DNA of 14,222 nucleotides, from positions 1 through 14,222 of the forward strand of contig DHMW01000002.1 in NCBI GenBank assembly GCA_002405995.1, written 5' to 3'. The first letter of the stretch is position 1. Each line of letters begins with the position of its first letter. The notes below the pieces were generated by a model that was not told the origin of the DNA, made no database searches, and worked only from the letters and a program-made list of their open reading frames with translations. Below, piece by piece: positions 7,113-13,288 of the stretch. Both the position numbers and the translations under genes were made by a program. The stretch comes from Oscillospiraceae bacterium UBA4632. Its GTDB lineage: Bacteria; Bacillota; Clostridia; Oscillospirales; Oscillospiraceae.

Positions 7113-7141
7113 ATCTTATCCTTTTTTTCCTGTGCGGTCAA
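7113..7141 (-). promoter_or_regulatory. Putative sigma-A promoter of pcrA
   Basis: On the minus strand TTGACC (7141-7136) and TAAGAT (7118-7113) are separated by exactly 17 bases; the -35 box matches 5 of 6 and the -10 box 4 of 6 consensus positions. The pcrA start is 30 bases downstream. The leftmost LexA-type box (7160-7173) lies about 19 bases upstream of this -35 box, so LexA could touch but not fully cover it. Confidence 0.5.
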
Positions 7142-7159
7142 CCGCCATTTTATAAAAAT

Positions 7160-7173
7160 AGAATTTTTGTTCG
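7160..7173. promoter_or_regulatory. LexA-type box 1 (degenerate)
   Basis: AGAATTTTTGTTCG fits the Gram-positive SOS box CGAAC-N4-GTTCG with two mismatches, both in the left half-site. It ends 8 bases upstream of the -35 box of the 7182-7210 promoter and is centred 28 bp from the next box. The regular spacing is the main reason to accept it. Confidence 0.55.
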
Positions 7174-7181
7174 ATTTTCTA

Positions 7182-7210
7182 TTGACAAGAACGCTTGTTC
7201 GATTTATAAT
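7182..7210 (+). promoter_or_regulatory. Consensus sigma-A promoter of the SOS operon
   Basis: TTGACA (7182-7187), a spacer of exactly 17 bases, and TATAAT (7205-7210) match the sigma-A consensus at every position. Predicted start of transcription is near 7217, giving a short leader before the AGGAGG ribosome site (7237-7242) of the 7251 gene. A promoter this strong would be expected to be repressed, and LexA-type boxes cover its spacer and start site. Confidence 0.92.
7188..7201. promoter_or_regulatory. LexA-type box 2, inside the promoter spacer
   Basis: AGAACGCTTGTTCG matches the Gram-positive SOS box CGAAC-N4-GTTCG at 9 of 10 defined positions. It begins at the base after the -35 hexamer and ends 3 bases before the -10 hexamer, so LexA bound here would directly block RNA polymerase. 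Confidence 0.85.
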
Positions 7211-7216
7211 TAACAT

Positions 7217-7230
7217 CGAACAAAAGTTCT
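7217..7230. promoter_or_regulatory. LexA-type box 3, at the predicted transcription start
   Basis: CGAACAAAAGTTCT matches CGAAC-N4-GTTCG at 9 of 10 defined positions. It starts 7 bases after the -10 box and is centred 29 bp from box 2. With the other boxes it forms a tandem operator spanning about 70 bp. Confidence 0.85.
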
Positions 7231-7250
7231 AACACCAGGAGGATCAGATC

Positions 7251-7373
7251 ATGGCAGCTTCTACTCTTATCTTTGTGCTCATCGGCGTCGGCTTCGTTTC
7301 CTGCAATATCATGAAAATGCTGATGTGGCTCGACCGGCCGGAAAGCCAGCGCAGGGCGCGCTGCGCCCGCTGA
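7251..7373 (+). CDS. SOS-controlled 40-residue single-span membrane protein
   Basis: The ATG at 7251 lies 8 bases after a perfect AGGAGG (7237-7242) and directly downstream of the LexA-box promoter, so this is almost certainly translated. The product is 40 residues: a short N-terminus, one hydrophobic span (about residues 5-26, TLIFVLIGVGFVSCNIMKML and on), then a basic tail with RPESQRRARCAR. I do not recognise a named family. Known small membrane proteins under LexA control include SidA of Caulobacter (division inhibitor), YneA of Bacillus (division inhibitor, larger, with LysM) and TisB of E. coli (membrane toxin). By position and size this is a candidate functional analogue, but no homology is claimed. 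It is the first gene of the operon and ends 4 bases before the start of the radical SAM gene, so it may also serve to couple translation of that gene. Confidence 0.8.
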   Translation: MAASTLIFVLIGVGFVSCNIMKMLMWLDRPESQRRARCAR

Positions 7374-7377
7374 GACG

Positions 7378-8646
7378 ATGGACCTGCTTGACAAGCTCAC
7401 CATCCTGGCCGACGCCGCCAAGTATGACGCCGCCTGTACCTCAAGCGGGTCGCATCGCGGGTATCAGGAGGGGAAGATCGGGTCAACATCGTCAGCTGCC
7501 GCAGGCTGCTGCCACAGCTTTTCCGCAGACGGGCGCTGCGTGACGCTTCTCAAGGTGCTGCTCTCGAACGACTGCTGCTACAGCTGCAAATACTGTGTCA
7601 ACCGCTGCACGAACGACACGCCGCGCGCGTCCTTCACGCCGGAGGAGCTGGCAGAGCTGACGATCGGCTTTTACCGGCGCAACTATATCGAGGGGCTGTT
7701 CCTCTCCTCCGGCGTGCTGCACTCGCCGGACTACACGACAGAGCTGATGATCCGCGCGCTTGCGATCCTGCGCAATGAGTACCGCTTCAACGGCTATATC
7801 CACGCCAAGGCGATCCCCGGCACGTCTCCGGAGCTTGTCGAGCAGCTCGGCTTTCTTGCCGACCGCCTGAGCGTGAACATCGAGCTGCCGAGCGAAAGCG
7901 GGCTGAAGCTGCTTGCCCCCAACAAGACAAAGCAGGCTATCCTGCGCCCGATGACGCAGATCCGCGACCGGACGCAGCAGAGCCGCCAGGAGCTTGTCAA
8001 ATACCGGCACGCGCCGCGCTTTGCCCCGGCGGGACAGAGCACGCAGCTCATCGTCGGCGCAACGAAGGAAAGCGACCTGCATATCCTGAAGCTGACACAG
8101 GCGCTTTACGATTCCTACCAGTTAAAGCGTGTGTTCTACTCCGCCTATGTGCCGGTGGTGGAAAACACGCTTTTGCCGTCTTTGGACACAAAGCCGCCGC
8201 TGCTGCGCGAGCACCGGCTCTATCAGGCGGACTGGCTGCTGCGCTTCTACGGCTTTCGCGCGCACGAGCTGCTGGATGACAGTACGCCGGATTTTGACCC
8301 CCGTCTCGACCCGAAGTGCTGCTGGGCGCTGCGGCATCCGGGCTTCTTCCCTGTCGAGGTCAACCGTGCGGACTACGAGACGCTGCTGCGCGTGCCGGGG
8401 ATCGGCGTGGTGAGCGCAAAGCGCATCCTGGTCGCGCGCCGCACGGGACCGCTCCATGAGGAGGACCTGCGCAGGCTCGGGGTCGTGATGAAGCGGGCGC
8501 AGTATTTTCTGACCTGCGGCGGGCGGTACGCCGCGCCGCTCCGCTTATCACAGGAGGGCATTCTGCAGAGCCTGATCGCGGTCGAGCGCCGCGCGCTGCC
8601 GCAGAGCGAGGCGCAGCAGCTTTCCCTGTTCGATCAGGTGGGCTGA
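7378..8646 (+). CDS. Putative DNA modification/repair radical SAM protein (TIGR03916 type)
   Basis: The 422-residue protein has the radical SAM signature C66-x3-C70-x2-C73 within LLSNDCCYSCKYCVNR, which would hold a 4Fe-4S cluster and S-adenosylmethionine. Further blocks are RRNYIEGLFLSSGVLHSPDYT (split 100-120), GYIHAKAIPG, VNIELPSE, PAGQSTQLIVGAT (218-229), REHRLYQADWLLRFYGF (277-293) and a helix-hairpin-helix DNA-binding motif, LLRVPGIGVVSAKRIL (336-351). This order is that of the family named putative DNA modification/repair radical SAM protein, whose partner is the downstream DUF4130-type gene; its reaction is unknown. The C-terminus contains QLSLF (414-418), matching the beta sliding clamp binding motif. 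No Shine-Dalgarno is visible before the ATG, which lies 4 bases after the previous stop, suggesting translational coupling. The start fits the family N-terminus MDLLxKLxILADAAKYD. Confidence 0.93.
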   Translation: MDLLDKLTILADAAKYDAACTSSGSHRGYQEGKIGSTSSAAAGCCHSFSADGRCVTLLKVLLSNDCCYSCKYCVNRCTNDTPRASFTPEELAELTIGFYRRNYIEGLFLSSGVLHSPDYTTELMIRALAILRNEYRFNGYIHAKAIPGTSPELVEQLGFLADRLSVNIELPSESGLKLLAPNKTKQAILRPMTQIRDRTQQSRQELVKYRHAPRFAPAGQSTQLIVGATKESDLHILKLTQALYDSYQLKRVFYSAYVPVVENTLLPSLDTKPPLLREHRLYQADWLLRFYGFRAHELLDDSTPDFDPRLDPKCCWALRHPGFFPVEVNRADYETLLRVPGIGVVSAKRILVARRTGPLHEEDLRRLGVVMKRAQYFLTCGGRYAAPLRLSQEGILQSLIAVERRALPQSEAQQLSLFDQVG

Positions 8647-8664
8647 GAGAACGGAGGTCTTTTC

Positions 8665-9534
8665 ATGGCATGGCGCGAGATCATTTACCAATACGACGGC
8701 AGCTTTGATGGGCTTTTGTGCTGTGTGTTTGAAAGCTACACGCAAAAAGAACGCCCCACCGCGATCCTGTGCGATGGGGCTGACGAGCCGAGCCTGTTCG
8801 AGATCCGCGCAGTCACAACGGACCGCGCCCATGCGCAGCGCATTTACCGCAGCCTCTACCGGCGCTCGCCGGAGGCCGGTCCGTTTCTGCGCCGCGCGTT
8901 CCTCACCTGCATGCCGGACAAGGAAATGGCGATCTACCGTTTTATCGTAAAATTCTACCGCTCAGGCGCGCCGCTGCTGACGCGCCTGAGCGACGAAGCT
9001 TACCTGCCGCTGCTGAGGGCCGTGCGGCAGCTTTCGGGGGAAGCGCAGCTTTTGCGCGGATTTGTGCGGTTTTCTGAGTTTGACGGCGTTCTTGGCGCCG
9101 AGATCGAGCCGAAAAACCGTGTGCTGCCGCTGCTGCGGCACCATTTTTGTGAGCGCTACCACAACGAATCATTCTTCATTTACGACCGGACGCACCGCGA
9201 GGCGCTGCTCTACAGCGGCGGCGTTTCCCGCATCGTACCGCTCGAGCGCTTCGAAATGGCACAGCCGGACGAGCGGGAGGCGGGCTACCGCCGCCTGTGG
9301 CGCAGGTTTTACGACACCATCGCCATCGAGGCCAGAAAAAACGAAAAGCTCCGCATGACGCATATGCCCAAGCGCTATTGGAGCACGATGACCGAATTTC
9401 AGGATGAGGCGTATTTCAAGCCCCGTCCGCCAGCGCCTTCCGCAGCCTCTCCAGCGCCCGGCGCTCCAGGCGCGATACCTGCACCTGCGACACACCAAGA
9501 ATGCGCGCCGCCTGCTCCTGCGTCAGCCCCTTGA
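8665..9534 (+). CDS. DUF4130 / TIGR03915-type putative DNA repair protein, C-terminally extended
   Basis: The ATG follows CGGAGG, 18 bases after the radical SAM stop. The product is 289 residues. The N-terminal part YQYDGSFDGLLCCVFESY (8-25), the middle LRGFVRFSEFDGVLGAEIEPKNRVLPLL and the end MPKRYWSTMTEF (234-245) are typical of the DUF4130 protein that accompanies the radical SAM DNA-repair family. In some proteobacteria related domains are linked to a uracil-DNA glycosylase, which is the basis for the predicted repair role; activity is unproven. From memory, relatives end at or just after the MTEF block. Here about 40 more residues follow, a low-complexity Pro/Ala tail (from about residue 252) encoded wholly antisense to spoIIAC. 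I infer loss of the original stop and read-through to 9534. Confidence 0.9.
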   Translation: MAWREIIYQYDGSFDGLLCCVFESYTQKERPTAILCDGADEPSLFEIRAVTTDRAHAQRIYRSLYRRSPEAGPFLRRAFLTCMPDKEMAIYRFIVKFYRSGAPLLTRLSDEAYLPLLRAVRQLSGEAQLLRGFVRFSEFDGVLGAEIEPKNRVLPLLRHHFCERYHNESFFIYDRTHREALLYSGGVSRIVPLERFEMAQPDEREAGYRRLWRRFYDTIAIEARKNEKLRMTHMPKRYWSTMTEFQDEAYFKPRPPAPSAASPAPGAPGAIPAPATHQECAPPAPASAP

Positions 9535-10126
9535 AAAAGCGCAGCAGGATCGTTATCCTCTCGCGCTCCGGCAGTGCGCCGACCGCCTCGCGCAGCGCGA
9601 TCCGCTCCACCATCCCCTCCTCTGGCGACTCGCTGCCGAGCGTGCTTTCCAGTGTCAGCCCGTCCCCCGTCTCCCGCTGGAGGCTTTCCGGCGCGGCGAC
9701 CGCCAGTTCGCACTGGGAAATATCCTCAACGCTCAGCCCTGTTTCCTCTGCCAGTTCGGACAGCCTCGGCTCGCGCCCCAACGCAAGGCTGAGCCGCTCA
9801 CGCGCAGAAAAGATCGCCGCTGCCTGCTCGCGGACGCCGCGGCTGACCTTGACAGCGCCGTCATCTCGAAGAAAGCGCCGGATCTCGCCAGCGATCTTCG
9901 GCACCGCATAGGTGGAAAACTGCGTTCCGAATGTAATGTCAAATCCCTTTACCGCCTTTAGAAATCCAAGGCATCCGAGCTGGTATAGATCATCCGGCTC
10001 CACGCCGCGGCCGTAATAGCGGCGCACGATGCTCCAGATGAGGCCGCTGTTCTCACGCAGCATCTGCTCACAGGCGCACTCATCGCCCTGCGCCGCTGCC
10101 TCCAGCAGCTCCGCCGTGCCGTTCAT
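9416..10126 (-). CDS. sigF: Sporulation sigma factor SigF (SpoIIAC)
   Basis: The 236-residue protein has sigma region 2 (DDLYQLGCLGFLKAVKGFD, 45-63, and FSTYAVPKIAGEIRRFLRDD, 70-89), region 3 (RLSELAEETG, 121-130) and a region 4.2 helix-turn-helix (LTQEQAARILGVSQVQVSRL, 201-220). With spoIIAB and spoIIAA immediately upstream this is sigma-F, the first forespore-specific sigma factor, held inactive by SpoIIAB until septation. The ATG overlaps the spoIIAB stop by 4 bp (ATGA) and has no visible ribosome site, indicating translational coupling. Its 3' end overlaps the convergent DUF4130-type gene by 119 bp. No spoVA genes follow, unlike in Bacillus. Length is close to the usual SigF size. Confidence 0.96.
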   Translation of the reverse strand: MNGTAELLEAAAQGDECACEQMLRENSGLIWSIVRRYYGRGVEPDDLYQLGCLGFLKAVKGFDITFGTQFSTYAVPKIAGEIRRFLRDDGAVKVSRGVREQAAAIFSARERLSLALGREPRLSELAEETGLSVEDISQCELAVAAPESLQRETGDGLTLESTLGSESPEEGMVERIALREAVGALPERERITILLRFFKGLTQEQAARILGVSQVQVSRLERRALERLRKALADGA

Positions 10127-10569
10127 CGTCGCGCCGCGCGCTGCGCGATCCTGCGCTTCATCGTTATGACCGTCCCCTTGCCCGCGCGCGAGCGCACGGT
10201 GAGCGCGTCCATGAAGCTTTCCATGATCGTAAAGCCCATGCCGCTGCGCTCTTCGCCGCCGGTGGTAAAGAGCGGCTCTCTCGCCTTTTCGACATTTTCG
10301 ATCCCGCAGCCCCAGTCGCGCACGGTGATCTCGAGCAGATTTCCGTCGAAGATGCCCGCGCGCAGCGCGATCTTGCCGAGCTCCTGCGGGTAGGCATGCA
10401 CGATGGCATTGGTCACTGCCTCACTGACGGCAGTTTTGATGTCCCCCAGCTCGTCGAGCGTGGGGTCGAGCTGCGCGGCGAAGGCCGCGACCGCCGCGCG
10501 CGCCAGCCCCTCGTTGACGCTCCGGCTCGGAAATTCGAGCGCTATGTAGTTATTTGGCTTGACTTTCAT
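10123..10569 (-). CDS. spoIIAB: Anti-sigma F factor SpoIIAB
   Basis: From the ATG at 10569-10567 the protein is 148 residues, the normal SpoIIAB size. The open frame extends further upstream, but GAGGAGG about 9 bases before this ATG and the family N-terminus (MKVKPNNYIALEFPSRSVNE) fix the start. It is a GHKL-type kinase/ATP-binding protein: N-box AVSEAVTNAIVHAY (47-60), G1 box DWGCGIENV (85-93) and G2 box GMGFTIMESF (110-119). SpoIIAB binds sigma-F and blocks it, and also phosphorylates SpoIIAA. It overlaps spoIIAA by 20 bp and sigF by 4 bp, so the three proteins are made in a coupled fashion, as expected for a stoichiometric partner switch. Confidence 0.97.
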   Translation of the reverse strand: MKVKPNNYIALEFPSRSVNEGLARAAVAAFAAQLDPTLDELGDIKTAVSEAVTNAIVHAYPQELGKIALRAGIFDGNLLEITVRDWGCGIENVEKAREPLFTTGGEERSGMGFTIMESFMDALTVRSRAGKGTVITMKRRIAQRAARR

Positions 10570-10885
10570 TGCTGCTTTCCTCCTCAAGTGGAATAATGCG
10601 GAATAGCCCTGCTGCGGTGAACACCTTTTTCGCCTGGGGCGGTACGCGGCGCAGCACAGCGCTGCCGCCCAGCGCCCGCATGCGCTTCTGCGCCCGCATC
10701 GCCACGGCGATGCCCGACGAATCCATAAAGCTGATGCCGGAAAGATCCAGCACAAGTCGCTGCGGAAGCGCAGTGTCCAGCGCCAGCTCCATGCGCTGCA
10801 TGGCATCCTTTGCCCCATGATGATCCAGTTCCCCGCAGAGCGTGAGCGTCAGCTCACGCCCCTCGCCCGATGAAATGACCTCCAT
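10550..10885 (-). CDS. spoIIAA: Anti-sigma F factor antagonist SpoIIAA
   Basis: This 111-residue STAS-domain protein contains LDLSGISFMDSSGIAVAMRA (47-66), with the conserved DSSG loop; Ser57 aligns with the serine that SpoIIAB phosphorylates in Bacillus. Unphosphorylated SpoIIAA pulls SpoIIAB off sigma-F and so switches on forespore transcription. The start is backed by AAAAGGAGGGAG about 5-8 bases upstream. It is the first gene of the spoIIA operon. In Bacillus the operon is read from a sigma-H promoter; upstream here I see an AGGACA stretch but no convincing partner -10 element at the right distance, so I call no promoter. Confidence 0.97.
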   Translation of the reverse strand: MEVISSGEGRELTLTLCGELDHHGAKDAMQRMELALDTALPQRLVLDLSGISFMDSSGIAVAMRAQKRMRALGGSAVLRRVPPQAKKVFTAAGLFRIIPLEEESSNESQAK

Positions 10886-11003
10886 TGCTCTCCCTCCTTT
10901 TCTTTCAATCGTTTTCCCTTTTGTTTCTCAAAGTATAGCCTGTCCTCCCGCCGCTTTTTTGTCGAAGCGCGCCGGTATTTTTATTTTTGTTTGCCGCACC
11001 GCC

Positions 11004-11032
11004 TTGCCATCTGCGCTCTTGCCTTGTATAAT
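11004..11032 (+). promoter_or_regulatory. Sigma-A promoter of the NimA-like gene
   Basis: TTGCCA (11004-11009) and a perfect TATAAT (11027-11032) are separated by exactly 17 bases. The ribosome site AAAGGAGG follows at 11046-11053, leaving a very short leader before the ATG at 11062. Confidence 0.8.
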
Positions 11033-11061
11033 GGAAAAAACAGCTAAAGGAGGTCCCCCTC

Positions 11062-11541
11062 ATGCGAAGAAGCGACCGTGAGATCACCGATTTGAATGAA
11101 ATTCTCTCTATTATCAATGATTGTAAAGTGATCCATCTTGCCATGATGGACAATGGCGAGCCGTATCTTCTGCCTCTGAATTTTGGCTATACCTGTGAAG
11201 ACGGCGCATTTTCTTTCTTCTGCCACAGCGCCCGCGAGGGACGCAAGCTCGACGTGCTGCGCAAAAATCCGACCGTTGCCTTTGAGCTGGACTGCCGCGG
11301 CGCGCTCGACGAGCATGACGCCGCCTGCCAGTGCAGCTACTACTTTGCCTCTGTCACCGGCGTTGGGCACGTGGAATTTTTGGACGGCGAGGAAAAGCTC
11401 GCCGCGCTGACCGCCCTCATGCGCCACATGGCGGGCCGCGAGGACAACTTTACCGAGCAGCAGGCCCGCGCGGTCGAGGTGTTTGCCATCCGCGCCGACA
11501 AGCTCAGCGCGAAGGCGAGAGCTCCGCACAGCACGCAATAA
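11062..11541 (+). CDS. Pyridoxamine 5'-phosphate oxidase-like / NimA-like flavoprotein
   Basis: The 159-residue protein has the split-barrel FMN-binding fold signature of the NimA/PNPOx-like group: an N-terminal REITDLNEILSIINDCKVIHLAM, then NGEPYLLPLNFGY (31-43), FFCHSAREGRKLDVLRKNP (52-70), VAFELDC, and GVGHVEFLDGEEKLAALTALM. Members include 5-nitroimidazole reductases that confer metronidazole resistance, and many uncharacterised FMN proteins. The Nim activity cannot be claimed from sequence alone, and gut Clostridia often carry several such genes as housekeeping reductases. The start follows a perfect AAAGGAGG by 8 bases and a strong promoter at 11004-11032. It forms a single-gene unit, divergent from spoIIA and convergent with the GNAT gene. 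Confidence 0.9.
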   Translation: MRRSDREITDLNEILSIINDCKVIHLAMMDNGEPYLLPLNFGYTCEDGAFSFFCHSAREGRKLDVLRKNPTVAFELDCRGALDEHDAACQCSYYFASVTGVGHVEFLDGEEKLAALTALMRHMAGREDNFTEQQARAVEVFAIRADKLSAKARAPHSTQ

Positions 11542-11665
11542 TACGAGCATCCAATCTCCGCGTGTTTGAGGAAGAGGACCTCAGTGAGTTTTTTACCGCT
11601 CAGAGGGAGCAGCTTGACTTGCGAACAGAGCCGACCGCCGCCGCTTTCTGATTTCAAAAAATGAA

Positions 11666-11704
11666 ACCCGCCGGTGCGCAGACAATGTCTGCGCACCGGC
11701 GGGT
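11666..11704. terminator. 18-bp perfect terminator hairpin between converging genes
   Basis: The arms 11666-11683 and 11687-11704 are perfectly complementary around a 3-base AAT loop, a very stable GC-rich stem. On the minus strand it is followed by TTTCATTTTTTG, so it should terminate the reductase-GNAT operon. On the plus strand only a loose T-rich stretch (CCTATTATTTCC) follows, but it may also stop the NimA-like transcript. The rest of 11542-11734 holds nothing else I can support. Confidence 0.85.
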
Positions 11705-11734
11705 CCTATTATTTCCTTATCACCGATTAGGCCT

Positions 11735-12232
11735 TTACAGCTCACGCTCCATCGGCAGATACGCTGAATCGCCATGCGGGAATTCTTCGCCCGTCAGCGC
11801 AAAGCCGTTCTTCTCCCAGAACGTCAGGCTCTGCGGATTGCCCCTGTCCACTGCAAGGCGCACGGCGCGGAAGCCCTTCCGCCGCAGCTCGTCCAGCAGC
11901 TCGCCGATCAGGGCCGAACCGAGGCCGCGGTTCTGCCGCTCCTTTTTCGTCATAAAGAAACCGATGTAGGCGATATCATCTTGCGGATAACGCTCGATCA
12001 GGTCCAGCACGGCCACGAGCGTCTCGCCGTCGAAAAAGCCGAGATAATGCTTGTCCAGCGCACATTTCCCCGGCGGCAGCGCCGTCATGTCCTCCAAAAT
12101 GCTTCCCTTCGTCGCAAGCGGCGGATGGTAGCGGTAGAATTGCTTATTTCCCACGCAGAGCGCCAGAATTTCATCCGCATCTGCGGCCGTCAGCGGGCGG
12201 ACGGCATATTTTCCCCCAAAAACCAGCTTCAT
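11735..12232 (-). CDS. GNAT family N-acetyltransferase
   Basis: From the ATG at 12232-12230 the protein is 165 residues. A longer open frame reaches 12379, but the extra N-terminus is just the reductase gene in another frame, whereas this ATG overlaps the reductase stop by 4 bp (ATGA) and has GGCGGAG upstream. The core is a GNAT fold: YAVRPLTAADADEI (9-22), IAYIGFFMTKKERQNRGLGS (88-107 region) with the acetyl-CoA loop Q-N-R-G-L-G, and the late VRLAVDRGNPQSLTFWEKNGF (124-144), typical of the family end. It transfers an acetyl group from acetyl-CoA to an amine, but the substrate cannot be told. It is co-transcribed and translationally coupled with the upstream aldo/keto reductase. Confidence 0.92.
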   Translation of the reverse strand: MKLVFGGKYAVRPLTAADADEILALCVGNKQFYRYHPPLATKGSILEDMTALPPGKCALDKHYLGFFDGETLVAVLDLIERYPQDDIAYIGFFMTKKERQNRGLGSALIGELLDELRRKGFRAVRLAVDRGNPQSLTFWEKNGFALTGEEFPHGDSAYLPMEREL

Positions 12233-13257
12233 TTCTCCGCCTTGCTGGCCGCAAGCACTTCCCAGTAGTCCTTGTAGTTCGCCTGCAAAAGCTCGGGCGT
12301 GTTCAGACCGTAGGGGCACTTCGACATGCAGTGACCGCAGTGTCGGCAGTTTTCGATCCGGTGCATCTTCTGCCGCCACTCTTCAGTAAGCCATGCCGCC
12401 GCGGGCGCGCGGCGCAGCATCAGCGACATGCGAGCGCACTGGTTGATCTCGATGCCCGCGGGGCACGGCATGCAGTAGCCGCAGCCACGGCAGAATTCGC
12501 CGCAGAGCTCCTTGCGGTCGCGCTCGATGGTCGCCTTGCGCTCGTCCGTCAGCTCAGCCCCCTCGCGGATGCACTGCAAAAACTGATCGAGCTCGCTCTC
12601 ACGCTGCACGCCCCAGATGGGCACGACGCCCTCCTGCTGCGCCATCCACGCCGCCGCCGTGAATCCGTCGCGAATGAGGCCGCCCGCCATGCCCTTCATG
12701 GCGATAAAGCCCATATTTTTATCGCGGCACTTTCCGACAAGCTCCAGCTCCTGCTCGCCGGCCAAGTAGCTGAACGGGAATTGCAAGGTCTCGTACAGTC
12801 CTGAATCAATAGCCTCGTGCGCCACGGCGAGGCGGTGGTTCGTGATGGAAATACAGCGGATCTTGCCCTGCTTTTTCGCCTCGAGCGCCGCATCGTACAG
12901 GCCGTCCGCCCCGCCCGGTCTCGGGCAGAAGGCGGGGTTGTGGAACTGATAGATGTCGATGTAGTCGGTTTTCAGCGTGCGCAGGCTGGCCTCCAGGTCC
13001 TTCCAGAATCCCTCCGCCGTCTGCGCGCCGGTCTTCGTCGCCAGCACGACCTTGCCGCGCATCGACGAAAACGCCGCGCCGACCTTCTGCTCGCTGTCGG
13101 AATACGCGCGCGCCGTGTCAAAAAAATTGATGCCGCCGTCGTACGCCTTGCGCAGCAGGCAGACCGCGTCCTGCTCGCTGATGCGCTGGATGGGCAGACA
13201 GCCAAAGCCGTTTTTCTCGATGACCAGGCCGGTCTTGCCAAGCGTGATCCTGTTCAT
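12229..13257 (-). CDS. Aldo/keto reductase with C-terminal 4Fe-4S ferredoxin domain
   Basis: The start at 13257-13255 gives MNRITLGKTGLVIEKNGFG, the usual family N-terminus, with AAGGGGGAG upstream; an in-frame ATG at 13347 would add 30 atypical residues. The protein is 342 residues. The first three quarters form the NAD(P)H-binding aldo/keto reductase barrel, with the catalytic tetrad visible as Asp47, Tyr52, Lys75 and His106 and the family block IRCISITNH. The last quarter carries two cysteine clusters, CRGCGYCMPCP (256-266) and CRHCGHCMSKCP (304-315), which would bind two 4Fe-4S clusters. This fusion is common in anaerobes and suggests exchange of electrons with ferredoxin, though the physiological substrate is unknown. 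It heads a two-gene operon with the GNAT gene. Confidence 0.95.
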   Translation of the reverse strand: MNRITLGKTGLVIEKNGFGCLPIQRISEQDAVCLLRKAYDGGINFFDTARAYSDSEQKVGAAFSSMRGKVVLATKTGAQTAEGFWKDLEASLRTLKTDYIDIYQFHNPAFCPRPGGADGLYDAALEAKKQGKIRCISITNHRLAVAHEAIDSGLYETLQFPFSYLAGEQELELVGKCRDKNMGFIAMKGMAGGLIRDGFTAAAWMAQQEGVVPIWGVQRESELDQFLQCIREGAELTDERKATIERDRKELCGEFCRGCGYCMPCPAGIEINQCARMSLMLRRAPAAAWLTEEWRQKMHRIENCRHCGHCMSKCPYGLNTPELLQANYKDYWEVLAASKAEK

Positions 13258-13288
13258 AGAAGTTCTCCCCCTTATCCTGATTTCCTTC

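Noticed and set aside
10570..10818. Upstream extension of spoIIAB
   Set aside because: It is an alternate frame of spoIIAA; the ATG at 10569 has GAGGAGG and matches the family N-terminus and length.
10886..10965. Sigma-H promoter for the spoIIA operon
   Set aside because: AGGACA is present on the minus strand, but no RNNGAAT element lies at the required 11-12 base spacing; I could not support a call.
11567..11596. Terminator after the NimA-like gene (TGAGG...CCTCA then TTTTTT)
   Set aside because: Only a 5-bp stem with a 7-base loop and a gap before the T-run; too weak beside the strong hairpin at 11666-11704.
12233..12379. Upstream extension of the GNAT gene
   Set aside because: The added 49 residues are an out-of-frame reading of the reductase cysteine region; the ATG at 12232 has a ribosome site and the normal ATGA overlap.
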